Source: Ruminococcaceae bacterium UBA3710 (lineage in GTDB: Bacteria > Bacillota > Clostridia > Oscillospirales > Acutalibacteraceae). From it: a stretch of 8,233 nt of DNA. The notes beneath the pieces were generated by a model that was not told the DNA's origin, did no database searches, and was given only the letters and a program-made list of their open reading frames with translations. The stretch lies in NCBI GenBank assembly GCA_002371985.1, contig DFHZ01000008.1, positions 1-8,233 on the forward strand, read 5' to 3'. Below are positions 1-6,204 of the stretch, in pieces (the first letter of the stretch is position 1; each line of letters begins with the position of its first letter). Both the position numbers and the translations under genes were made by a program.

Positions 1-25
1 TCGCGTGGTTTTCGTTATACAATAA

Positions 26-54
26 CAAGCGTAATGCAATTTGCATTACGCTTG
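26..54 (-). terminator. Long hairpin, probable transcription terminator at the end of the capEFG-phosphatase-Cys-rich unit
   Basis: Bases 26-39 and 41-54 are perfect reverse complements (14 bp, CAAGCGTAATGCAA arm) around one central base. A realistic fold is a 12-bp stem with a 5-base loop. The hairpin lies 8 bases past the stop codon of the small Cys-rich gene. Downstream on the minus strand the tail is only moderately T-rich (TTATTGTATAA), so it is a weaker intrinsic terminator than the one at 5341-5376. It could also serve a convergent gene entering from beyond the left edge, or be a dispersed palindromic repeat. Confidence 0.6.
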
Positions 55-62
55 AAATCATA

Positions 63-311
63 CTATTTGTTAGTATAGCCGGTTAATTTATGTAATATAT
101 AATCATAATTTTGCGGTTTATGGGGCAATAAACAATTACTGCAATCTTTAATTCCGTTATCGAGATACAAGAAATTTCCACCACAGTTTTTTCCAAGTAC
201 ATAAAGCGGACAATAACAAAAAAGGCAATTAAATTCTTCTTTATCAATTCCCAAATGACAAGGAAAATATTCACAATTAGTGTTGCAAAAAAATTTTGAA
301 GACGATCGCAT
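63..311 (-). CDS. Small cysteine-rich (probably metal-binding) protein, Pfam 'cysteine-rich small domain' type
   Basis: This 82-residue protein has nine cysteines (C9, C13, C18, C29, C32, C34, C43, C57, C60) plus H19 and H64. They sit in the pattern CEYFPCH, CLFCYCPLY, CGGNF, GIKDCSNC, then PH and NYDYI. From memory this matches the short 'cysteine-rich small domain' family (PF04071), seen in anaerobes and archaea, sometimes beside or fused to cobalamin-biosynthesis genes. Its biochemical role is not established; zinc or iron-sulfur binding is inferred from the cysteine spacing. There is no signal peptide or membrane segment, so it should be cytoplasmic. The ATG at 311 has a good ribosome site, GGGGAG at 325-320, 8 bases upstream. 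The gene lies 40 bases after the phosphatase with no terminator between, so cotranscription is likely. No cobalamin gene is visible here. The family call is fairly secure, the function is not. Confidence 0.85.
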   Translation of the reverse strand: MRSSSKFFCNTNCEYFPCHLGIDKEEFNCLFCYCPLYVLGKNCGGNFLYLDNGIKDCSNCLLPHKPQNYDYILHKLTGYTNK

Positions 312-351
312 TGTAGTTTCTCCCCAAAGTATAAATTCCTAATTTTAAAAT

Positions 352-1737
352 TCAATCAAGGAAAATATCTCTGATAGTTTGTATTTGTGCCTTTGTAATA
401 CCTATACTTTCCACAAAATAGTTTTCTATTTTTTCATTAATTGTATTGCCTCTTACACCTTCGATTCCACCATAAATACCATTGAGATTAGTCCCATTAA
501 CATAATTACTAATGAAAAAACCCGTTAATTTATACTCGTTTTTCATATCTTCTTCCGAAACTCCCAAAAGTCCTTGAAGTAAGAATATAATTGTTCCTGT
601 TCTATCGGCACCGTAGGTACAGTGAAGATACATAGGATAGTTATTTTTGTCTGCTAAATCAGTAAAGATTTCTTTTAAAAGAGGGGCACTTTCATTTGCA
701 AAAATACCACCATACATAGGCGAATCATAAAATTTATGAGTAACATCATCACCTAAACGACTTTTATAGTTTGCGTTTATGATTGTGTTACTGCGTAAAT
801 CCAAATCGCAAACGAAATTAAACTGTCCTACATCTTCTTTATCTTTTAAAAAGTATTTATTCTCAACCAGACCGTCGATTTCAGTTCCTCTTATAAGAAG
901 ACCTTGCTTTATTTTTTTGCCGTATAATGTATTATACCCGCCTATATCACGAGTATTGTATAATCCCGGAATGCTTATAAAACGATTTGTATCAGCGGTT
1001 TTAAATGCGCCCTCTGAAGTTGTAACATTATCGTCGCTATCTGTAATTTCAACAGAATAAAAATACTGCTTATCTGTTTTAAGGTTATCAATCGTAAGCG
1101 TTGTGCTCTCAAAATTTAATACATATTTTTGCGGATTTGAATATTCTTTATCCTCGCTTAAAGTTAATAAACCCCTATAATTATCGGGTAATTTATACTC
1201 AAAAACAAAAGGAGAATATGGATTAGAATTTAACTTTACCGCCTGTTCCAATGTTATCTCGCCTTCATAAAATTTCTGCATAACACCGGAGCATAAATAT
1301 ACATCTTCATTAAAGTTCGGCAGGACAATACCTGAATTATCATTTGAAGAACCTAAATTATTTTGATTATTCCTATTGAAATTAAAAATATTCGGATTGG
1401 TTGCCAATATAACAACAAATACAAGCACAAGTATTGTAGCGATCGCACTTGAAATATGTTTTATTCTTTTATTCGCTCTTAACCGAGTAATTATTCTCTT
1501 TTTTCTTTTATTAGGTTTAACATAGGAATCGGGAACAAGTTTTCCCTCTTCGTCAAAATAATAAGTACCGCTCGGAACAAGATTATGAGCCATTTCTCTA
1601 TGGACTATCTTATCTCTGTCTTTTACTATAATGCCATCCTTTTCGGCATAATAAAAATTTCCGTCTAATTTTACAATTCCTCTATGTGCAGGCATATTAT
1701 CAGAGCCGTAATATATGCCGTCTACAATTTTCCCCAT
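352..1737 (-). CDS. Membrane-anchored protein tyrosine phosphatase-like protein with Fn3-like domain and predicted extracytoplasmic catalytic domain
   Basis: This 461-residue protein reads, in order, as follows. Residues 5-70 carry aromatic/Gly-rich short beta repeats (DGNFYYAEKDG, SGTYYFDEEGKL) resembling clostridial cell-wall-binding-type repeats. Residues 78-94 are a very basic stretch. One hydrophobic helix lies at about 96-113, then an Asn/Ser-rich linker at 114-136. An Fn3-like beta region spans about 175-247 (LTIDNLKTDKQYFYSVEI). The phosphatase domain runs from about 255 to 461. Its hallmarks are NTRDIGGY (261-268), GLLIRG (279-284), DLDLRS (311-316) and the P-loop HCTYGADRTG (372-381), with C373 the predicted nucleophile and R379 binding phosphate. 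This fits the Y_phosphatase3 family (PF13350), which includes secreted LipA and MptpB. The basic stretch before the helix predicts the N-terminus inside and the enzyme outside. Its substrate is unknown. The gene lies 42 bases after capG, probably in the same operon. The ATG at 1737 has a strong GGAGG, but 13 bases away. Confidence 0.85.
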   Translation of the reverse strand: MGKIVDGIYYGSDNMPAHRGIVKLDGNFYYAEKDGIIVKDRDKIVHREMAHNLVPSGTYYFDEEGKLVPDSYVKPNKRKKRIITRLRANKRIKHISSAIATILVLVFVVILATNPNIFNFNRNNQNNLGSSNDNSGIVLPNFNEDVYLCSGVMQKFYEGEITLEQAVKLNSNPYSPFVFEYKLPDNYRGLLTLSEDKEYSNPQKYVLNFESTTLTIDNLKTDKQYFYSVEITDSDDNVTTSEGAFKTADTNRFISIPGLYNTRDIGGYNTLYGKKIKQGLLIRGTEIDGLVENKYFLKDKEDVGQFNFVCDLDLRSNTIINANYKSRLGDDVTHKFYDSPMYGGIFANESAPLLKEIFTDLADKNNYPMYLHCTYGADRTGTIIFLLQGLLGVSEEDMKNEYKLTGFFISNYVNGTNLNGIYGGIEGVRGNTINEKIENYFVESIGITKAQIQTIRDIFLD

Positions 1738-1750
1738 TACTGCTTTGCTT

Positions 1751-1755
1751 CCTCC
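1751..1755 (-). promoter_or_regulatory. Unusually spaced Shine-Dalgarno for the phosphatase gene
   Basis: GGAGG reads at 1755-1751 on the minus strand, leaving 13 bases before the ATG at 1737, longer than the usual 5-9. No alternative in-frame ATG, GTG or TTG lies between them. The GGAGG also forms codons 1-3 of a tiny frame (ATG at 1757, encoding MEEAKQ) whose TAA overlaps the phosphatase ATG as TAATG. The start could therefore depend on ribosomes ending at that stop. Confidence 0.5.
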
Positions 1756-1779
1756 ATGCAGGCAAATAATTTTTTGTAT

Positions 1780-2958
1780 TTAATTCTTTCTCCAAACCAT
1801 TTTATCAACAATGTTTGTATAAGACTGAATAATCTTAACGACTTTTGTTGAAACATTCTCGTCTTTATAATCAGGCACGGGAATGCCAATATCGTTTTCT
1901 TCATTCATACTAACGGCTGTATCAACTGCTTGAATAAGACCTTTTTCGTCAATTCCCGAAATAATAAAACAAGCTTTATCAATAGCCTCGGGTCGTTCGG
2001 TCGAAGTCCTTATACAAATTGCAGGGAAAGGACTGCCTACCGAAGTAAAGAAACTGCTTTCTTCGGGAAGCGTTCCGCTATCTGAAACTACGGCAAAAGC
2101 ATTCATTTGCAATTTATTATAGTCATGGAAACCTAACGGCTCGTGTCTGATAACACGAGAATCAAGTTTAAAGCCACTTTGTTCCAAACGCTTTTTAGAA
2201 CGGGGATGGCAGGAATAAAGTATAGGCATATCGTATTTTTCAGCAAGTTTATTTATAGCGGTAAACAAACTTATAAAATTCTTTTCGGTATCAATATTTT
2301 CTTCTCTGTGTGCTGAAAGAAGAATATATTTTTTAGGAGTTAAATTTAGTTTTTTAAGAATATCACTTGCTTCGATATCTTTAAGATTTTGATGTAAAAC
2401 TTCTGCCATAGGAGAGCCTGTAACATAGGTTCTTTCCTTTGGCAAACCGCACTCGGCAAGGTATCTGCGAGCATGTTCAGAATAAGCCAGATTTACATCA
2501 GAAATAATATCGACTATTCGGCGGTTAGTTTCCTCTGGCAAACATTCGTCTTTGCACCTGTTCCCTGCTTCCATATGGAAAATAGGAATATGCAATCGCT
2601 TTGCCGGAATAGCAGAAAGACATGAATTTGTATCGCCCAAAATCAAAAGTGCATCAGGTTTAATTTGAGACATTAACTTGTAAGAACAGTTGATAATATT
2701 GCCGACTGTAGCACCCAAATCATCACCAACCGCATCCATATATACTTCGGGTAACTTGAGTTTTAAATCGTCAAAAAACACACCGTTTAGGTTATAATCA
2801 TAATTTTGACCGGTGTGTGCTAAAATTGTATCAAAATATTTACGGCACTTATTTATAACCGCAGTAAGCCTGATTATCTCAGGACGGGTACCGACAATTA
2901 TAAGAAGTTTCAACTTACCGTTGTTTTTAAAAGAAATATCACTGTAATCAAGTTTCAT
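1780..2958 (-). CDS. capG: CapG/FnlC-type UDP-N-acetyl-hexosamine 2-epimerase (UDP-L-FucNAc synthesis, last step)
   Basis: This 392-residue protein belongs to the non-hydrolysing UDP-GlcNAc 2-epimerase (WecB-like) fold. Visible motifs are VGTRPEIIR (22-30), HTGQNYD (48-54), GDTNS (108-112), HMEAGNRC then PEETNRRIVD (128-150), SAHREEN (215-221), SDSGTLPEES (292-301) and RTSTERPEA (317-325). The HMEAGNRC/PEETNRRIVD and RTSTERPEA forms are those I associate with CapG/FnlC rather than WecB. Placement after capE and capF supports this. In that pathway it inverts C2 of UDP-2-acetamido-2,6-dideoxy-L-talose to give UDP-N-acetyl-L-fucosamine, in the cytoplasm. The start at 2958 is chosen because a GGAG lies 6 bases upstream. 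An in-frame ATG at 2970 would add four residues but has only a weak site. The length is slightly above the roughly 375 residues of Staphylococcus aureus and E. coli relatives. A generic ManNAc-forming WecB role is less likely. Confidence 0.92.
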   Translation of the reverse strand: MKLDYSDISFKNNGKLKLLIIVGTRPEIIRLTAVINKCRKYFDTILAHTGQNYDYNLNGVFFDDLKLKLPEVYMDAVGDDLGATVGNIINCSYKLMSQIKPDALLILGDTNSCLSAIPAKRLHIPIFHMEAGNRCKDECLPEETNRRIVDIISDVNLAYSEHARRYLAECGLPKERTYVTGSPMAEVLHQNLKDIEASDILKKLNLTPKKYILLSAHREENIDTEKNFISLFTAINKLAEKYDMPILYSCHPRSKKRLEQSGFKLDSRVIRHEPLGFHDYNKLQMNAFAVVSDSGTLPEESSFFTSVGSPFPAICIRTSTERPEAIDKACFIISGIDEKGLIQAVDTAVSMNEENDIGIPVPDYKDENVSTKVVKIIQSYTNIVDKMVWRKN

Positions 2959-2964
2959 ATTTTT

Positions 2965-2968
2965 CTCC
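2965..2968 (-). promoter_or_regulatory. Ribosome binding site deciding the capG start
   Basis: GGAG at 2968-2965 stands 6 bases before the ATG at 2958. The ATG at 2970 overlaps this GGAG and is preceded only by GCTGGA, with no useful spacing. This favours the shorter, 392-residue form. Confidence 0.6.
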
Positions 2969-2996
2969 ATTCCAGCATTTATTTTTTACTGTAAAC

Positions 2997-4196
2997 TCAA
3001 ACATTTTCGCCGAAAGTATCCGGATGATTTTGATTAAATGTTTCGTTAGCCCACATAAGAGTTACTAACCGTTCAGTTTCACTTAAATTTATAATATTAT
3101 GCGTATAGCCGGGCAGCATATGAACTGCTTCGATTTTTTCGCCGCTGACCTCAAAATTAAGTATTTCGTCAGTACCGATTTTTCGCTCTTGTATCAGTGC
3201 ATGTCCCGAAACAACGATAAAAAATTCCCATTTGCTATGATGCCAATGTTGTCCTTTGGTTATACCGGGTTCGGAAATATTCACGCTGAACTGTCCGTTA
3301 TTCTTTGTTTTAAGCAATTCGGTAAAAGAGCCACGGTTATCAATGTTCATTTTTAACGGAAAAGCCACTTTTTCTTTCGGAAGATAAGAAAGATATGTGG
3401 AATAAAGTTTTTTAGCAAAACTGCCGTCAGGTATTTCGGGCATTATCAAAGTTTTTGTTTGCTCCCTGAACAATTCAAGCAAATCAACTATTTCCCCAAG
3501 AGTCACAAAATGGGTTGTAGGTACCGCACAATACCGACCGTCATTTTTAAGTACGGTTTTAACACCGTCAAACTCGCATCTATGCTCCTTATTCTCTAAA
3601 AGGTCAAGCATTTCGCAAACCAAATCATCTATATACAAAAGTTCAAGTTGTGTTGTTCTGTCGTTCACAACAATCGGTAAATCATTTGCAATATTATTGC
3701 AAAATGTAGCAACGGCACTATTATAATTTGGTCTGCACCATTTACCGAAAAGATTTGGGAAACGGTAAATAAAGACTTTCGCACCTGTACTTGCCGAGTA
3801 ATCAAAAAACAGGTTTTCACCTGCGAGTTTTGATTTTCCGTAATCACTATCGCCATATCTGCCTATTAGCGTTGCTTGAATTGAAGAAGATAGCATAACT
3901 GGGCATTTATTATCATGCTTTTTAAGTGTATCTAACAGTTTTGAAGCAAAACCAAAATTTCCCGACATAAACTCTTCGTCATTTTTAGGTCTGTTTACAC
4001 CGGCAAGATTAAAGACAAAATCAGCCTTTTTACAGTAAAAATCCAAATCTGCATCCGAAGAGTCCAAATCATATTCGAAAACTTCGTCAATAGTTAAATC
4101 GGGCCGAGTTCTGTCTTTATTGTTTTTTATATTATTTAAAGATACACAAAGATTTTTGCCGACAAAGCCTTTTGCTCCGGTAACAAGAATGTTCAT
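2997..4196 (-). CDS. capF: CapF/FnlB-type bifunctional SDR 4-reductase with C-terminal cupin epimerase (UDP-L-FucNAc synthesis, middle step)
   Basis: This 399-residue protein has two domains. The N-terminal extended SDR has the nucleotide-binding loop TGAKGFVG (6-13), a serine patch SSS (103-105), the catalytic pair Y119/K123 in YGKSK and RFPNLFGKW (145-153). The C-terminal cupin, about 283-395, carries H317, H319, E324 and H366 in the HxH-x4-E...H arrangement that binds metal in staphylococcal CapF. In the known pathway the cupin acts at C3 and the SDR reduces the 4-keto group with NADPH. The product is UDP-2-acetamido-2,6-dideoxy-L-talose. All apparent catalytic and metal residues are present. 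It is about 30 residues longer than staphylococcal CapF, with a longer loop near residues 22-48. The ATG at 4196 has a strong AAGGAG (4207-4202) 5 bases upstream. It lies 22 bases after capE and 38 before capG. Confidence 0.94.
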   Translation of the reverse strand: MNILVTGAKGFVGKNLCVSLNNIKNNKDRTRPDLTIDEVFEYDLDSSDADLDFYCKKADFVFNLAGVNRPKNDEEFMSGNFGFASKLLDTLKKHDNKCPVMLSSSIQATLIGRYGDSDYGKSKLAGENLFFDYSASTGAKVFIYRFPNLFGKWCRPNYNSAVATFCNNIANDLPIVVNDRTTQLELLYIDDLVCEMLDLLENKEHRCEFDGVKTVLKNDGRYCAVPTTHFVTLGEIVDLLELFREQTKTLIMPEIPDGSFAKKLYSTYLSYLPKEKVAFPLKMNIDNRGSFTELLKTKNNGQFSVNISEPGITKGQHWHHSKWEFFIVVSGHALIQERKIGTDEILNFEVSGEKIEAVHMLPGYTHNIINLSETERLVTLMWANETFNQNHPDTFGENV

Positions 4197-4218
4197 AAAA
4201 ACTCCTTAAAACACAAAA

Positions 4219-5250
4219 TTATTTTTTAAGTTCTTCTTGAATATAGGCAAGTTCGGCAATTTTTGCTTTTGTTTCTTCAACATTTAAAAGCCTTGTGTTA
4301 TTGGAGTTAAACTCAGAAAGTGCATTGCGTTTTTCATCGCCGTCGCTAAAGTATTTATCATAATTAAGACCGCGATTATCGGCAGGTACACGGTAAAAAT
4401 CACCAAGGTCAATAGCCTTTGCACATTCCTCGTTTGTAAGCAATGTTTCGTATAATTTTTCACCGTGTCTTATACCGATGACTTTTATATCGTCCTTATT
4501 GCCGCCAAACAACTCACATACAGCCTCAGCCTGAGTTCTGATAGTACAAGCAGGTGCTTTCTGAATAAACAAGTCGCCTGTTTCGCCATTTTCAAATGCA
4601 AATAAAACAAGGTCAACGGCCTCTTCCAAAGACATAATAAATCTTGTCATATTAGGGTCGGTTAAGGTTATCGGCTTTTTATTTCTTATTTGGTCAATCC
4701 AAAGCGGTATAACCGAGCCACGGCTACACATAACATTGCCGTAGCGGGTGCAACAAATTTTTGTCTTTCCGCTTGTTCTGCTTTTTGCAATAGCAACTTT
4801 TTCCTCTAATGCTTTTGAAATTCCCATAGCATTTATCGGATATGCGGCTTTATCGGTAGATAAACAAATTACCGATTTAACACCGGCATCTATTGCAGCA
4901 GTTAAAACATTATCCGTACCGATAACATTTGTTCTGACTGCTTCCATAGGGAAAAATTCACAGGAAGGAACCTGCTTTAAAGCAGCCGCATGAAAAACAT
5001 AATCAACGCCCGACATTGCAGGTCTTATCGAAGAAAGATCACGAACATCGCCGATATAAAACTTGATTTTTTCAGCCACCTCAGGCATTCTTGCCTGAAA
5101 TTCATGTCTCATATCGTCCTGCTTTTTTTCATCACGGGAAAAAATTCTGATTTCTCCAATATCGGTACGCAAAAAACGGTTTAAAACCGCATTTCCGAAA
5201 GAACCTGTTCCGCCGGTTATTAAAAGAACCTTATCTTTAAAAATATTCAT
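4219..5250 (-). CDS. capE: CapE/FnlA-type UDP-GlcNAc 4,6-dehydratase/5-epimerase (UDP-L-FucNAc synthesis, first step)
   Basis: This 343-residue protein is an extended SDR of the CapD/FlaA1 group. It shows the NAD(P)-binding loop TGGTGSFG (12-19), DVRD (68-71), HAAALKQVP (87-95), STDKA (131-135), RYGNV (169-173), TDPNMTRFIMS (197-207) and RHGEKLYETL (261-270). Its C-terminus (DNRGLNYDKYF, 291-301) matches the Polysacc_syn_2C extension typical of CapE and absent from PseB-type dehydratases. The usual catalytic Tyr of YxxxK is Met here (M142, K146), as I recall for CapE/WbjB enzymes. It converts UDP-GlcNAc to the 4-keto-6-deoxy L-sugar and opens the pathway continued by capF and capG. The start at 5250 is supported by AGAGGG (5262-5257) 6 bases upstream and by family length. 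An in-frame ATG at 5322 would add 24 residues but lies inside the promoter, upstream of the predicted transcription start. Confidence 0.95.
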   Translation of the reverse strand: MNIFKDKVLLITGGTGSFGNAVLNRFLRTDIGEIRIFSRDEKKQDDMRHEFQARMPEVAEKIKFYIGDVRDLSSIRPAMSGVDYVFHAAALKQVPSCEFFPMEAVRTNVIGTDNVLTAAIDAGVKSVICLSTDKAAYPINAMGISKALEEKVAIAKSRTSGKTKICCTRYGNVMCSRGSVIPLWIDQIRNKKPITLTDPNMTRFIMSLEEAVDLVLFAFENGETGDLFIQKAPACTIRTQAEAVCELFGGNKDDIKVIGIRHGEKLYETLLTNEECAKAIDLGDFYRVPADNRGLNYDKYFSDGDEKRNALSEFNSNNTRLLNVEETKAKIAELAYIQEELKK

Positions 5251-5300
5251 ACTTTTCCCTCTTAAAATCATTATTTTATGCAAAATATTCTTTAAAAAAT

Positions 5301-5329
5301 ATAATAACATAATTAAATTCAAATTTCAA
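5301..5329 (-). promoter_or_regulatory. Predicted sigma-A-type promoter for the capEFG operon
   Basis: Reading the minus strand, TTGAAA (-35) is at 5329-5324, then a 17-base spacer, then TATTAT (-10) at 5306-5301. A TG one base upstream of the -10 makes it an extended -10. Transcription would start near 5294, giving a leader of about 44 bases to the capE ATG at 5250. The interval is very A/T-rich, so chance matches are likely. Even so, the spacing, the extended -10 and the position between a terminator and a first gene all agree. Confidence 0.75.
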
Positions 5330-5340
5330 CAATTTATATA

Positions 5341-5376
5341 CAAAAATAAAGTCCACACATAAAAAGTGCGGACTTT
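5341..5376 (-). terminator. Intrinsic terminator after the oxidoreductase-amidohydrolase operon
   Basis: On the minus strand AAAGTCCGCAC (5376-5366) pairs with GTGTGGACTTT (5358-5348), an 11-bp stem with one G-U wobble and a 7-base loop. The T-rich tail ATTTTTGT follows at once. The stem begins 12 bases past the amidohydrolase stop codon. On the plus strand the tail is poorer, so it acts mainly for the minus strand. Confidence 0.9.
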
Positions 5377-5388
5377 GTGAAAATTGTT

Positions 5389-6195
5389 TTAAATACCGAA
5401 AACCTTTTTTGCATTAAGCGAAAGTATTTGTTCTTTTTCTTTGTTATTTAAGTCAAGAGACAAAAATCGTTCTAATTCCTTTTTAGGCGACCACATCGGA
5501 AAATCGGTGCCGAAAAGAACACGGTCTACACCGTATCTTCGAATAATGGTAAGTATCTCTTGGTCAGAAAGTTTAAAAAAACTCGAAGAACAGTCAACAA
5601 ACAGATTTTTATGTCCCGATAAAAGTTTAGAGGCTTCATCCCAAATACTATAGCCGCCAAAATGGGCTCCGATTACCGTTAATTCAGTGTAAATTTCAAG
5701 TATTGGCAAAAGACGGTTAGGATTAGAATTATCATATCTGTTATCGCCAGTATGCATAAGAATAGGCAGATTTTCCTTTTCGCACAGTTCATAAATCTTT
5801 AAACATCTGTAATCGTCAATTTTAAAGCCTTGAATATCCGGGTGAAGTTTTACACCTTTAAGCCCAAGTTGCTTAATATATTTTACATCTTCGCCTATAT
5901 TATCGCTATCCGGATGCAAAGTTCCAAGACCTACAAGTCTGCCATTCGATTTTTTGACTTCTTCTGATATAAATCTGTTAATCGAAGCAACCTGTTTTGG
6001 TGTTGTAGCAACCGACTGAACTATTGAAATATCAATTCCGCAGTCATCATTGCATTTTAAAAGTTCGCTTACAGTACCCTTTTCATTAGACTTTACACCG
6101 TAAAAATTATCGGTATGCTCTACGGCTTTTGATGCGATTTTTTCAGGGTATATATGGCAATGCGAATCAATAACAAAAAACTTATTATCAATCAT
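5389..6195 (-). CDS. Amidohydrolase-family metal-dependent TIM-barrel protein (Amidohydro_2/ACMSD-like), substrate unknown
   Basis: This 268-residue protein carries the metal-site pattern of the Amidohydro_2 family (PF04909). The residues are H12 and H14 in DSHCHIYP, H148 in LMHTGD, H178 in GAHFGG and D231 in FGTDFPMW, plus GVKLHPD at 114-120. All expected metal ligands are present, so it is probably an active hydrolase or decarboxylase. The family includes ACMSD and other aromatic-acid decarboxylases as well as hydrolases, and nothing here fixes the substrate. It has no signal peptide and should be cytoplasmic. Its ATG is 9 bases after the gamma-subunit stop, preceded only by the weak site GAAGAG. 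The terminator at 5341-5376 follows directly, so it is the last gene of the oxidoreductase operon. A link to the oxo-acid or acyl-CoA chemistry of that complex is inference from position only. Confidence 0.88.
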   Translation of the reverse strand: MIDNKFFVIDSHCHIYPEKIASKAVEHTDNFYGVKSNEKGTVSELLKCNDDCGIDISIVQSVATTPKQVASINRFISEEVKKSNGRLVGLGTLHPDSDNIGEDVKYIKQLGLKGVKLHPDIQGFKIDDYRCLKIYELCEKENLPILMHTGDNRYDNSNPNRLLPILEIYTELTVIGAHFGGYSIWDEASKLLSGHKNLFVDCSSSFFKLSDQEILTIIRRYGVDRVLFGTDFPMWSPKKELERFLSLDLNNKEKEQILSLNAKKVFGI

Positions 6196-6204
6196 TCTCT
6201 TCGC

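Noticed and set aside
325..353. Possible promoter (TTGAAT, 16 bp, TATACT) before the Cys-rich gene
   Set aside because: The predicted start would fall inside the GGGGAG ribosome site and destroy it. In such AT-rich DNA the match is likely chance, and read-through from the phosphatase gene is simpler.
83..355. 90-residue minus-strand frame overlapping the Cys-rich gene
   Set aside because: It is a different frame of the same strand. The Cys-rich frame has a clear family pattern and a ribosome site, while this one has neither.
1738..1800. Suspected frameshift at the capG C-terminus (an open frame continues past the stop)
   Set aside because: The annotated ending, MVWRKN, looks like a natural end for this family as I remember it. 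All core motifs are in one frame, so no disruption is needed.
5251..5322. N-terminal extension of capE to the ATG at 5322
   Set aside because: It contains the predicted -35 and -10 elements, lacks a ribosome site, and precedes the conserved SDR start. The ATG at 5250 has AGAGGG at good spacing.
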